DNA of 39,102 nt from a cf. Phormidesmis sp. LEGE 11477 (GTDB taxonomy: Bacteria > Cyanobacteriota > Cyanobacteriia > Phormidesmidales > Phormidesmidaceae). The DNA lies in NCBI RefSeq assembly GCF_015207105.1, contig NZ_JADEXO010000051.1, positions 1 to 39,102 on the forward strand. Reading direction: 5' to 3'. The notes under the pieces were generated by a model. It saw only the letters and a program-made list of their open reading frames with translations, did not search any database and was not told the DNA's origin. The stretch's first letter is position 1. Each line of letters starts with the position of its first letter. Of the stretch, positions 15,075 to 23,769 are shown piece after piece. A program made the translations under genes and the position numbers.

Positions 15075-15252
15075 AATTTTCCAGTTCATGAGGCTAGTAG
15101 GAGGCGGGGTAGATGGATAGTAATAGGATGAATAGCGATAATAAATAGAGACAATCGAGACGCCAGACAGCAGCGGCAAATAGAGAGCAAAAGTAAGGAA
15201 CTGCTGAAAGAGTCTTTGAGCAAGTCGCACAGTAGGCAGGCCATTCAGTCAG

Positions 15253-16014
15253 CTAGCTAGGATCGATAGCAGCTTCTTGCTTTAGCCGAGCAATCTCTTT
15301 TTCAGTCAGTGAACGATAGCGACCGCGAGCTAGATCACCCAAAGGCAATGAGCCAATTTTTGATCTGTGCAGCGCTGTCACTGGATGGCCTAGCATTTGG
15401 GCAACTCTTCTAATCTGCCGATTGCGTCCTTCCTTCAAAGCAATTTGCAACAGGGCGCGTTCGGTGCCGTCTCCTTGAGAATCGCCTGACTGACGCTTCA
15501 GCAAACTGACCTCGGCTGGCAGCGTTTTACGGCCATCTAGCACTACGCCCGCTTGCCACTGGCTTAGCGTGTCTGGCGAAGGCACACCTTTCACACTTAC
15601 CCGATAAACCTTAGACATTTGATGCCTAGGATGAGTCAGCAGATAGGTAAAGTCACCGTCGTTGGTTAGTAGCAAAGCTCCGGTTGAATCCGCATCTAGC
15701 CGACCTACCGGATGAATACCCACTCCTTGATGAGAAGCAGTATCCAACAAATCTAGAACAGTCTTTCGCCCTTGGGGATCGTGGCAAGTAGAGACCACAC
15801 CTTTGGGCTTATGAACGAGAAAATAAGCGCACCGAGGCGGCTCACCTATTTCAACACCATCTACACAGATTCGATCATGGCTAACATCCGCTCGCTGACC
15901 AAGTTCAGCAATTTCACCATTGACTGTAACTCTACCACCTAGAATCAACTTTTCGGCTCTTCGCCTAGAGGCAATTCCTCGCTGAGATAAGAGCTTTTGC
16001 AACCTCTCGGCCAT
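15253..16014 (-). CDS. RsuA/RluB family rRNA pseudouridine synthase
   Basis: This 253-residue enzyme has an N-terminal S4 RNA-binding domain (RLQKLLSQRGIASRRRAEKL, to about residue 60) followed by the catalytic domain. The catalytic motif is GRLDADSTGALLLTNDGD, in which the Asp of RLD attacks uridine; KVYRV and the C-terminal EGRNRQIRRVAQML are family marks. It modifies a uridine in rRNA; the RluB/RsuA split is not resolved here. Length is normal. The gene lies upstream of the RodZ-like gene on the same strand, with the two separated by about 180 bases that hold only the discounted 5' extension. Confidence 0.92.
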   Translation of the reverse strand: MAERLQKLLSQRGIASRRRAEKLILGGRVTVNGEIAELGQRADVSHDRICVDGVEIGEPPRCAYFLVHKPKGVVSTCHDPQGRKTVLDLLDTASHQGVGIHPVGRLDADSTGALLLTNDGDFTYLLTHPRHQMSKVYRVSVKGVPSPDTLSQWQAGVVLDGRKTLPAEVSLLKRQSGDSQGDGTERALLQIALKEGRNRQIRRVAQMLGHPVTALHRSKIGSLPLGDLARGRYRSLTEKEIARLKQEAAIDPS

Positions 16015-16178
16015 AGGTACAGATCGTTGCCGCTTTTGGATTTAGCTTTTTTCCGTAGAAAGACGCTGTCCAAAAATCAGTTTTTACTATCTACACTTCT
16101 ATTCAAGCAGTTATCTATTTATATTTACAAGAGGTGATCGCCCAAACCGCAAAGATCTCACCGATCTTCTATACGGGT

Positions 16179-17555
16179 TTACACGGATTTTATTAGCCGT
16201 CTGCTCGGCAGCCACACGCTTAGCCGTCCGCCCCCAGTCTCAGGATCATTTTGAGCGATCACTTTTCCCTGGTGTGCGCTCACTATCTGCCTAACGATCG
16301 CTAATCCTAGGCCCGTACCGCTGCTGGCAAACTCAGCCATCTCCACCGTCTGAGCTTCTTCTGAGGCACCGTTACCATCAGAGCCAGCCAAACTCCCTTG
16401 ACGGCTGCGAGCGGGATCAGCCCGATAAAATCGCTCAAACACGTAGGGGAGATCTTTTTCTGCTAACCCGCAGCCAGCATCAATCACTTCAATCACAATG
16501 CCAGGTCCAGTAAATTCTGTTCTTGCAGTCCCCTCAGTGACGCTCAGTCTGACTCGAATAGCTTGCGCGGCGGGGCTGTACTTCACCGCGTTGCTCAACA
16601 GATTAAACAAAACGCGATGCATCAAATTAGGATTGATGCTGGCAACCAGGTTTTCGGGGCCCTCATAAGTAATATCGAGCTGCTTTAGTTTGGCTAGTGG
16701 CTCTACGCTTTGCCAAGCTGATCGAATCAAGGGCACTAAGTCTGTCGCTACTTCGTCTTTTAGCTGAGTACGGCGCTGCTCTAGGCTACTCATCTTTAAG
16801 ACATCATCGACCAGCTTACTCAGGCGAATCACCTCCTTGAGCAAGCGTTCTACCCAATTTACTAAGGTGTCATCGACTCGCGACTGTAGCGTCTCAGCCA
16901 CTAATCGAATAGAAGTCAGCGGCGTTTTTAACTCATGGGCCACATCAGAAATCCAGCGATCGCGCTGCTGTGCCAGCATGACAGTTTCCTGTTTGTTCTC
17001 TAAAAAAACACCGACTTGACCATTGACTAAAGGCAGACCATACCCCTTGAGTGGATAGGCAGGCCGCTCCGTATAGTTGAAGGGATCGGTTGAAATTGAA
17101 TTAAAAGTCCACTTGCGCTCACAGACGGATTGAGCCTGGCGGGTTCGATCGATTAGCTGGTCTAGCTCATAAGAACGAACGATAGCCAGCAGCAGCTTAG
17201 GCTGCTCATAATCGCCCTGGTCAATATCCAAAAATTCTTGTGCGCGCCGGTTACACCACAGCAGGCGATTTTCTTCATCTACTTGTAGATAGCCAACGGG
17301 CGCACCTTGCAACAGATATCGAAACGACTGTATCCGCGTAGTCAAGGAGTCTATATGGGCTTTTTGTTCTTCAATGGCGCTCGCTAGCTGAGCATCGTAT
17401 CGCAAAGCCGGCAGCAGTTGACGATCGGCCAAACGGCTAAACAGACGCTTGAATCTAGTATTGTAGTGCTGCCGCAAAGCTACCAAGAAGGCGATGCCAA
17501 CAGCCAATCCTAGAAAAAATCCTAGCAGCATATACACCCGCTCTTTGACTGTCAA
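16179..17555 (-). CDS. sphS: Phosphate-sensing-type histidine kinase (SphS/PhoR-like)
   Basis: The protein has 458 residues. A single N-terminal hydrophobic helix (MLLGFFLGLAVGIAFLVAL, about 9-27) is followed by a coiled stretch, a PAS domain (APVGYLQVDEENRLLWCNRR), and HisKA with VAHELKTPLTS (His207). The HATPase has NLLSNAVKYSPAA, DAGCGLAEKDLPYVFERFY and SSGTGLGLAIVRQ. One membrane helix plus PAS, without a large periplasmic sensor, is the SphS/PhoR layout; SphS phosphorylates SphR to activate pho genes under phosphate starvation. No sphR is adjacent. The phosphate genes at the left end of the window fit the assignment. An insertion after the ADPARSR loop (residues about 380-400) is low in conservation. 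Confidence 0.75.
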   Translation of the reverse strand: MTVKERVYMLLGFFLGLAVGIAFLVALRQHYNTRFKRLFSRLADRQLLPALRYDAQLASAIEEQKAHIDSLTTRIQSFRYLLQGAPVGYLQVDEENRLLWCNRRAQEFLDIDQGDYEQPKLLLAIVRSYELDQLIDRTRQAQSVCERKWTFNSISTDPFNYTERPAYPLKGYGLPLVNGQVGVFLENKQETVMLAQQRDRWISDVAHELKTPLTSIRLVAETLQSRVDDTLVNWVERLLKEVIRLSKLVDDVLKMSSLEQRRTQLKDEVATDLVPLIRSAWQSVEPLAKLKQLDITYEGPENLVASINPNLMHRVLFNLLSNAVKYSPAAQAIRVRLSVTEGTARTEFTGPGIVIEVIDAGCGLAEKDLPYVFERFYRADPARSRQGSLAGSDGNGASEEAQTVEMAEFASSGTGLGLAIVRQIVSAHQGKVIAQNDPETGGGRLSVWLPSRRLIKSV

Positions 17556-17572
17556 AGCACATGATACAGCAA

Positions 17573-17605
17573 CAAAAAAGCGCCACCTCTAAAAGGCGGC
17601 GCTTT
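17573..17605 (-). terminator. Rho-independent terminator after the DUF4278 gene
   Basis: AAAGCGCC (17577-17584) pairs perfectly with GGCGCTTT (17598-17605), and three further inner pairs follow after one mismatch. Read on the minus strand the stem is followed by a T run (the A run 17574-17579). It lies about 140 bases beyond the stop codon of the DUF4278 gene and just before the SphS-like gene, so it probably separates the two transcripts. Confidence 0.75.
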
Positions 17606-17743
17606 ATTCGTCAATCATGTCGATATGTCGCTTATATCACTAGCATCTATAGCTTTCCGCACTTTGCTAGTACGTTTCTAGAGCAAGACCTCACAGCTAG
17701 CCGCAGCCTCGCTGAGCAACCTTTTTCTAGAAACCATCAAAAT

Positions 17744-17920
17744 CTAGCGGACAACTGCGCCGCGATACTTGAGTACATCCTCAGAATGATGGTGAGGAAC
17801 ACCGAGCACACGGCGAACATGATAGGTAGCACCACGGTAGTGGCCAATTTCTTGAGTTTCAGTAGCTTGAACAGTAGATTTGTGGGTGTTGTATTTTACG
17901 CCACGGTATGAGAGTTGCAT
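17744..17920 (-). CDS. DUF4278 domain small protein
   Basis: The 58-residue protein, MQLSYRGVKYNTHK onward, is a DUF4278 family member, short cyanobacterial proteins built around YRG motifs. Here YRG occurs three times (SYRG at residue about 4, HYRGATY in the middle, KYRGAVV at the end). The start ATG at 17920 is fixed by GGAGG 8 bases upstream; an in-frame TTG at 17935 lies inside that Shine-Dalgarno. The function of the family is unknown. It is a single-gene unit: a 321-bp spacer lies upstream and a hairpin terminator downstream. Confidence 0.85.
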   Translation of the reverse strand: MQLSYRGVKYNTHKSTVQATETQEIGHYRGATYHVRRVLGVPHHHSEDVLKYRGAVVR

Positions 17921-17936
17921 GGTAATCGCCTCCAAA
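17921..17936 (-). promoter_or_regulatory. Strong Shine-Dalgarno deciding the DUF4278 start
   Basis: On the minus strand TTTGGAGGCGATTACC immediately precedes ATG 17920, with GGAGG at 17933-17929 and an 8-base gap. The same leader with two changes precedes the Ycf46-like gene at 35914. Confidence 0.8.
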
Positions 17937-17974
17937 GGGATTGTGTGGATTTAAGAGGCGCGTTCCTTCAGAGC

Positions 17975-18022
17975 ACTGCATGCGACTGTCACTGCATGAG
18001 AGTGTCACGGCATAAGACTTCA
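17975..18022. repeat. 16-bp tandem repeat, three degenerate copies
   Basis: ACTGCATGCGACTGTC (17975-17990), ACTGCATGAGAGTGTC (17991-18006) and ACGGCATAAGACTTCA (18007-18022) lie head to tail in the 321-base spacer 17921-18241, upstream of the DUF4278 gene. The rest of that spacer shows no gene or clear signal. The repeat could be a regulator-binding array or a neutral duplication. Confidence 0.55.
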
Positions 18023-18241
18023 TCAGTCTGCTGCGTATTTTTTGTGTGCTCTTACTTCCGTCTTTCTCTAGCCAAGGGCTCCTAACTTCTGTCTAGCTGT
18101 ATGCACATAGCTCTACAAAGAGAGGATGAGTGTCAACTGCGATTGACTCATAGAAAGATGAACGGTGCTTGTTTCTGTATTCAAATATACCGTTTTCTAT
18201 CAAAGTGCGTCAATCATTCTAGCTAGATACTTTAGGATTCT

Positions 18242-20791
18242 TTACGGCTGTCTGAGAATTGCCGATTGCAGCGCTGAGACTGGAGCCTGATAAAAGTACT
18301 GGCGGCGAAAGTGCTCTTCTTGCACGGCTGCCAGGAACTGAGCTAGGGTCGCACGGCGCTCGGTCTCACTGTGTATTTCACCGTGGGAAGATCTAGGCTT
18401 CTCCTCAAAGCTCAGTCGAACATCGATTGCTGAAATGTCGACGACAAACCCTGCCCTGGCTAGCGCAATTAGACCCAGTTCTAGAGTGCGATCGCATACC
18501 CCCAACTTCGCCGCCAGCCTCTCTCTGGTAACAGGCTGCGACGTCCGACTCAAGAACTTCGCTAGCCCTAACAGCATCGTCCAAGTATCAATCGGGTTGT
18601 TCTCTACCGGAGAAGAGTAAGCCAGCGCTAGCGGTTTGCGACTTTGCCCGGCCTGATGCTGCCATAGCTGAAAATCTGTCCAGAGCGTGGGACAGCGATC
18701 GACCTGCAAACTTTCTTCTATATCGTCAACTATTGACGCGCTATTGACGGCTGCATTAGCAGCGCCGTTAGCCGAACCGTTCCGAATAGACCCAGCAGAA
18801 GATCGCCGATCTATCAGCCAAGCATCCTGACTGACTGCAGCACCTTTTCGGGTAGAGGGCTCAGAGCGCTTGGCACCCTCAGCAGACACAGCCGTCGCGG
18901 TCGTCGGACGAATATCAATCAGCCGCACTTCGTACCGACGGCTCTTAGGGTGACTGTTGTAGTCCAGCTCTACCACGACATCCCATCTCCCCGGTGGTAA
19001 ATCCTCCTTATAGTGGCCCCACCACAGCCCCGGAAACTTTGAGTCGCTTAGGTCAGGGCTGCTTTCATTACTGCCACTTTCGTCATCACCACTTTCATCA
19101 CAGAGCTGAAAGCTAGCCTTGATATAGCCAACCTTTCCACCCATGCGATCCTTCAGCTTCTGATGCCACACATTTTCAAACCAGCAGTTCTGAATTAGCA
19201 GCTTTGGCACTGGGTTGCCCATACCGCAGGGCTCTAGCAGCTTCAGCTCTTGAAACAAACTTTGACCTAGCTCAGCAACCGTCACACAAAGGTCCACCTG
19301 CACCGTCGGAGCACTCAGCTCCGCGCCCATTTTCTGACGATACTGCTGATTGATCGCCGCCTGAAACATAGATAAGTCTTTGGCGGGTAAGCTCAGCCCA
19401 GCGGCAAACGGATGACCGCCAAATCCGCTCAGCAGATGAGCTTGAGAGCTGACCAGGTCGTAGAGATCAATCTGATTCACCGAACGCGCCGATCCCCGCA
19501 CGAGCACATCGCCATTACTCTCATCCGGCATATCTTGAGTTAGCAAAATAGTCGGCCTGCCGTAGCGCTGGGCTACCTGACCAGCGACTAGCCCTAATAC
19601 GCCGACTGGCCACTGCGGATCGCACAGCACAATTACGCCAGTTGTCGATAGATCGCGCGTTTCAAGCTGATGGGTGACTTGCTTTAGCACATCGCTCTGT
19701 AGCGCCTTTCGCCGCGCGTTGGCTAGCTCTGCTTTTTCGGCTAACGCTTGGCAGCGATCGCGATCTTTACTAGTCAACAGCTCTACACAAAAGCTAGCCT
19801 CGCCATAGATGCGACTGACCGCGTTGATCCGGGGGCCAATACCGAATGAAATATCCGTGGGGCGATCGCCCGCCCGCCGACACAGCTTCAATAGCTGCGC
19901 CACCCCTGGCCTGACTGGATGCGCTGTCTTCAAATGGGTCTGTAGCTGTTCGATGCCAATCTGTGCCAAATACCGACAGTCGCCCGTCAGCTCAACGAGA
20001 TCGGCGATCAAACCAATCGCAACGAGATCAACTAGCTCACTTAGCGGCCTACTAGGCACCTCGGGGAGCGTTTCATATAATGCTTCCACCAGCTTGTAAG
20101 CCACCGCCACGCCAGAAAGGTTAGCCATCGAATGCTCACGGGGCAGCGCCCGAGGATTCACAATTGCCACTACGTCTGGCCTGGCATCAGGCAGCGTATG
20201 ATGGTCGCTCACAATCACCTCTATTCCGAGTGACTGGGCATAGGCAATCTCTGCCGGGTTAGTGCTGCCAGTGTCGCAGGTGACTATCAGCGTCACATTT
20301 TGAGCAGCGAGCTGATCGAGTCCCACGATTGATAAGCCGTGAGATTCTTTTAGTCGGTTAGGAATAAAATACGTGAGCCGCTCAAGGTCAACATCGAAGA
20401 ACTGTTGTAACCCATCCCAAAGCACGGCAGTCGACGTGATCCCATCAGCATCAAAATCACCCCAGATGGCGATTTTTTCATCGCGATCGCGTGCCTTTAC
20501 CAACCGCGCCACCGCCCAGTCCATTTCTTCACCAAACTCAAATGGACTCGCTGGCGTATACGCAGATGGCAGACAAAATCCTCGGAGCGCCTCAGCCGAA
20601 CGAATTCCCCTTGCCCACAGCAGCCGCGCTCCCTGATCTGGACACGGCAATCCTGTAATCTGGGCTACTGTTTCTATCCATTCAGGTGCGATCGCCCCCT
20701 CTTCAGCTAGCCGCCAATCCGCCCTAGGTTCATCTACCACAGCTACTCTCTCTTTCACATGCCCACGCTTTTGCAAAGCTAGCACTTTCAT
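18242..20791 (-). CDS. recJ: Single-stranded-DNA-specific exonuclease RecJ
   Basis: The 849-residue enzyme has the DHH phosphoesterase core: motif I WGDFDADGITSTAVLW (Asp112, 114 and 116), motif III IVSDHHT at about residue 195, the DHHA1 region with GVLGLVAGQVAQRYGRPTIL, and LLSGFGGHPFAAGLSL. The OB/C-terminal part is extended, as in cyanobacterial RecJ, with a poorly conserved Ser/Asn-rich tail (about 570-690) and a final helical domain. RecJ digests 5' single-stranded ends in recombination and base-excision or mismatch repair. The gene is monocistronic and divergent from the AI-2E transporter gene. It shares this window with recQ, its usual functional partner, but they are 16 kb apart. Confidence 0.95.
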   Translation of the reverse strand: MKVLALQKRGHVKERVAVVDEPRADWRLAEEGAIAPEWIETVAQITGLPCPDQGARLLWARGIRSAEALRGFCLPSAYTPASPFEFGEEMDWAVARLVKARDRDEKIAIWGDFDADGITSTAVLWDGLQQFFDVDLERLTYFIPNRLKESHGLSIVGLDQLAAQNVTLIVTCDTGSTNPAEIAYAQSLGIEVIVSDHHTLPDARPDVVAIVNPRALPREHSMANLSGVAVAYKLVEALYETLPEVPSRPLSELVDLVAIGLIADLVELTGDCRYLAQIGIEQLQTHLKTAHPVRPGVAQLLKLCRRAGDRPTDISFGIGPRINAVSRIYGEASFCVELLTSKDRDRCQALAEKAELANARRKALQSDVLKQVTHQLETRDLSTTGVIVLCDPQWPVGVLGLVAGQVAQRYGRPTILLTQDMPDESNGDVLVRGSARSVNQIDLYDLVSSQAHLLSGFGGHPFAAGLSLPAKDLSMFQAAINQQYRQKMGAELSAPTVQVDLCVTVAELGQSLFQELKLLEPCGMGNPVPKLLIQNCWFENVWHQKLKDRMGGKVGYIKASFQLCDESGDDESGSNESSPDLSDSKFPGLWWGHYKEDLPPGRWDVVVELDYNSHPKSRRYEVRLIDIRPTTATAVSAEGAKRSEPSTRKGAAVSQDAWLIDRRSSAGSIRNGSANGAANAAVNSASIVDDIEESLQVDRCPTLWTDFQLWQHQAGQSRKPLALAYSSPVENNPIDTWTMLLGLAKFLSRTSQPVTRERLAAKLGVCDRTLELGLIALARAGFVVDISAIDVRLSFEEKPRSSHGEIHSETERRATLAQFLAAVQEEHFRRQYFYQAPVSALQSAILRQP

Positions 20792-20950
20792 CGGCGACTA
20801 GGTGCTCACGCCATATATTTAGTCCTCATTCAATTGAGATAGCTCAAGGCAGCTTCAAAGCGCCTATTCTCTAAATATTTCTCCAAGAAGCACCTACTTG
20901 TCCTTGACTCCTCAGATACAATAGGCCAATTCAATATTGAGAATGCCTCT

Positions 20951-22063
20951 ATGAAGCTAGGTGACTGGATCAGTCTGCTGTGCCTCATAGCAGCGGGCTA
21001 CATCTTGTGGCAAATCAGGCCGCTGCTACTGCTTTCGTTCGCAGCAGTTGTCATTGCGATCGCGCTCAACAGCATCACCCAAAAGATCAAAACTACGCTT
21101 AAGATCAGACGCCGCGCCGCCATTCCTATTACCTTGGCGATCGCAGCCATCGTGGCGCTGGTCTTCATCATCGGCATCGTTCCCCCCTTTATCGAGCAGT
21201 TCAGACTCCTAGCTGTTCTGCTCGTGCGATTCTCTCAGACCCTGCCAGCTCGCATCCTAGACTTGCAGGCCAACATGCCAGAGCGCATCCGTCTGCCAGA
21301 GCTAAACGAGTTTCTCGCCTGGTTAACAGCGCCTGACTCAGCCGCTATTGATGTCTTTGGCAATTTCTTTTCTATCTTCAACTCCTCACTTCAGATACTG
21401 CTTCAGACTCTCTTCGTCTCAGTTCTATCGCTGATGATACTGGCCAACCCAGACGCCTATCTTCAAGTCATCTTATTGATTTTTCCTGCCTTCTACCGCC
21501 AAAGAGCTGAAGAGATTTTCTACAAATGCGAGCTCGTATTAGGCAACTGGCTAGGCGGTATCTTGATCAGTTCTATATTCGTCTTCAGTATCAGCTTCAT
21601 TGGGCTGCTCGTACTCCAAATAGACCTGGCCTTTGCCCACGCTCTAATAGCAGGTATCCTCAACTTCATTCCTAACCTAGGACCGACGATCAGCATGGTC
21701 TTTCCAGTGATCGTTGCCCTCATCTCCAATGATCCCTGGAAAGTTGTTGCGGTGATCGGTCTCTATATCATCGTTCAGCAGATCGAATCCTACTGGCTCA
21801 CGCCGACAATTATGGCTCACCAGGTTTCGCTGCTTCCTGCCTTCACTCTCATCGCCCAGATCTTCTTTGCTAGCGTTTTTGGTGTGCTGGGGCTGCTGCT
21901 AGCACTACCGCTGACCGTCGTTGTCAAAACCTGGATTCACGAAGTTCTCATCATTGACGTTCTCAACAACTGGCAGCTAGCACCCCCCGTCTTGCGATCG
22001 AAAACAACCCATACCGCTCAATCTCCTAACGCCCTGAAGAGTCGTTCGACGGGAATGCTGTAG
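20951..22063 (+). CDS. AI-2E family (PerM/YdiK-type) membrane transporter
   Basis: The 370-residue integral membrane protein has about eight hydrophobic helices, including ISLLCLIAAGYILWQIRPLL at the start and a pair of helices at residues 15-50. The conserved family block FIPNLGPTISMVFPVIVAL and the later QIESYWLTPTIMAHQVSLLP are present. AI-2E family proteins were named after quorum-signal export, but most members have unknown substrates, including Na+/H+ exchangers. No neighbouring gene gives a substrate. The start ATG at 20951 is the only sensible one. A short polar tail (about residues 340-370) is not conserved. Confidence 0.88.
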   Translation: MKLGDWISLLCLIAAGYILWQIRPLLLLSFAAVVIAIALNSITQKIKTTLKIRRRAAIPITLAIAAIVALVFIIGIVPPFIEQFRLLAVLLVRFSQTLPARILDLQANMPERIRLPELNEFLAWLTAPDSAAIDVFGNFFSIFNSSLQILLQTLFVSVLSLMILANPDAYLQVILLIFPAFYRQRAEEIFYKCELVLGNWLGGILISSIFVFSISFIGLLVLQIDLAFAHALIAGILNFIPNLGPTISMVFPVIVALISNDPWKVVAVIGLYIIVQQIESYWLTPTIMAHQVSLLPAFTLIAQIFFASVFGVLGLLLALPLTVVVKTWIHEVLIIDVLNNWQLAPPVLRSKTTHTAQSPNALKSRSTGML

Positions 22064-22119
22064 ATACTCCTTGAGCGCCGCTCGCTAGTCAATATCTAGT
22101 CGGGTGGATCTGTGTTGAT

Positions 22120-23649
22120 ATGTCTACCCATACCCAGAATCTGCGGCACCTTCAGACGCTATTGATGTCTTTTCATCCAGTCATCGTCATCGAAAGCGTA
22201 GAAGAAGAGCGCATACAGTCGCTGTTAGAAAAAGCGACAGCAGACCTGCAGCTAATGGCGTTTGACTGGAGTATTTCACAGGGAATGGGACGATTGCAGG
22301 GGGCTCAGAATCATTGGAACAACGAATACGCCCCCCCTGGGTCAAATCGTCAAACCCTTGAGAAGACCGAAGATCCGCTCGATGTGCTGCGCCACATCCT
22401 CTCGATGTCCACAAGGGGGCTCTACTGGCTAAAAGATTTTGCCCCGCACTTGGAAGAGGCCGCGATCGCCAGGCAGTTTAGAGAAGTCGCCCATCTCTTT
22501 AGCTATAACCAATCTGCATTTATCCTGACCGGAGAGCAGGTGTCGTTGCCTAGAGAAGTTGCTCACGAGGCCGTGTATTTTGACCTGCCGCTACCGAGCC
22601 CGGTTGAACTTAAGCAGGCAATAGACAGCGCTATTCGCTCGTGCCGGGGACGGGTACAGGTCAATCTCTCATCGCAAGACGAGCAGCAGCTAATCAAAGC
22701 GGTCCAGGGCATGACCCTAAAGCAAACCAAAAAAGTGATTGCCTACGCGGCGATCGCCGACGGGCAGCTCAACACTGAAGATATTGGCCACGTGCTGGAG
22801 CGAAAAACCCAAGTCATTCGAGAAACGGGACTGCTCGACTACATTGCACCCGAGAAAAACACGGCGCAGCTCGGCGGCTTTGAGAACATGCGCCAATGGC
22901 TGAGCCGCGCCCGTACTGGCTACAGCAACCGAGCAAAAGCGTTTGGACTAACCCCGCCCAAAGGCATTTTGATCGTCGGCATTCAGGGCTGTGGTAAATC
23001 TCTAGCGGCTAAAACGATCGCTCGCCAGTGGCAGATGCCGCTGCTAAAGCTCGATACCAGCCAAATCTATGACAAGTACATCGGTGCTTCCGAAAAGAAT
23101 TTGCGCCAAGCGCTCAGCCTCGCCGAAAAGATGGCTCCAGCGGTGCTTTGGATCGACGAGATTGAAAAAAGCATGGGTCAAAGCGATAGCGACACCGATG
23201 GCGGCCTCAGTCGCCGATTGTTTGGCTCATTTCTAACCTGGCTACAAGAGAAATCTGAAGAAGTCTTTGTCGTGGCCACCGCTAACGATCTGTCTAGGCT
23301 GCCACCAGAACTGTTACGGAAGGGTCGATTCGACGAAATATTCTTTGTCGATTTACCCGATGCCAAAGAGCGCGACACTATCTTTCAAATTCAGATGACT
23401 CGCCACCAGCAAAATCCTAACCGCTTCGATCTAAACAGACTGGTGATCGCCAGCGATGGCTTTAGCGGCGCAGAAATTGAGCAAGTCGTTGTGAGTGCGC
23501 TCTACCACGCCTTGTACGAAAAATGCCCAGTAGATACGGCCCTAATTGAACACACCATCAAATCAACCGTGCCGCTATCGGTGTCTAGGCGAGAAGATCT
23601 AGAGCGACTGCGGGCGATCGCCCAGTCCCGCTTCGTCAGTGTCAAATAG
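22120..23649 (+). CDS. Ycf46-like AAA ATPase (paralogue A)
   Basis: The protein has 509 residues. The N-terminal domain (about 1-250) begins LQTLLMSFHPVIVIESVEEE, like the plastid/cyanobacterial Ycf46 family. The AAA module has Walker A GIQGCGKSLAAK (about 287-298), Walker B AVLWIDEIEKSM, an arginine-finger region ELLRKGRFDEIFFVDLP and sensor-2 FSGAEIEQVVVSALY. Ycf46 proteins are soluble ATPases linked in Synechocystis to inorganic-carbon or stress responses; the substrate is unknown. A second, same-size paralogue lies at 34403-35914. Its last codons begin a 14-bp repeat array. Confidence 0.87.
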   Translation: MSTHTQNLRHLQTLLMSFHPVIVIESVEEERIQSLLEKATADLQLMAFDWSISQGMGRLQGAQNHWNNEYAPPGSNRQTLEKTEDPLDVLRHILSMSTRGLYWLKDFAPHLEEAAIARQFREVAHLFSYNQSAFILTGEQVSLPREVAHEAVYFDLPLPSPVELKQAIDSAIRSCRGRVQVNLSSQDEQQLIKAVQGMTLKQTKKVIAYAAIADGQLNTEDIGHVLERKTQVIRETGLLDYIAPEKNTAQLGGFENMRQWLSRARTGYSNRAKAFGLTPPKGILIVGIQGCGKSLAAKTIARQWQMPLLKLDTSQIYDKYIGASEKNLRQALSLAEKMAPAVLWIDEIEKSMGQSDSDTDGGLSRRLFGSFLTWLQEKSEEVFVVATANDLSRLPPELLRKGRFDEIFFVDLPDAKERDTIFQIQMTRHQQNPNRFDLNRLVIASDGFSGAEIEQVVVSALYHALYEKCPVDTALIEHTIKSTVPLSVSRREDLERLRAIAQSRFVSVK

Positions 23650-23710
23650 CTGATGCCGAGTAGCCGATGTCAAATTATCGCTGTCAAATTATCGCTGCCA
23701 AATTATCTAG
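23641..23710. repeat. 14-bp periodic array (five units, three close)
   Basis: GTCAAATTATCGCT occurs twice exactly (23669-23682, 23683-23696) and once as GCCAAATTATCTAG (23697-23710). In the same 14-bp phase the preceding units are GTCAAATAGCTGAT (23641-23654), which contains the stop codon of the Ycf46-like gene, and GCCGAGTAGCCGAT (23655-23668). The array therefore seems to have grown from the last codons of the gene into the spacer. Confidence 0.65.
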
Positions 23711-23769
23711 GGTTAGATTACGCAGGGCCACTACTACTACAGTAGAGAGACTGTCTTGGGCCAGTTTCC

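Noticed and set aside
15075-15230. Longer N-terminus for the RodZ-like protein
   Set aside because: The extension has Tyr/Pro-rich low-complexity sequence before the HTH. The ATG at 15074 is preceded by GGAAAA and gives the usual family layout.
17561-17911. 116-codon plus-strand frame
   Set aside because: It is antisense to the DUF4278 gene, which has a strong ribosome-binding site and a family match. It also spans the terminator.
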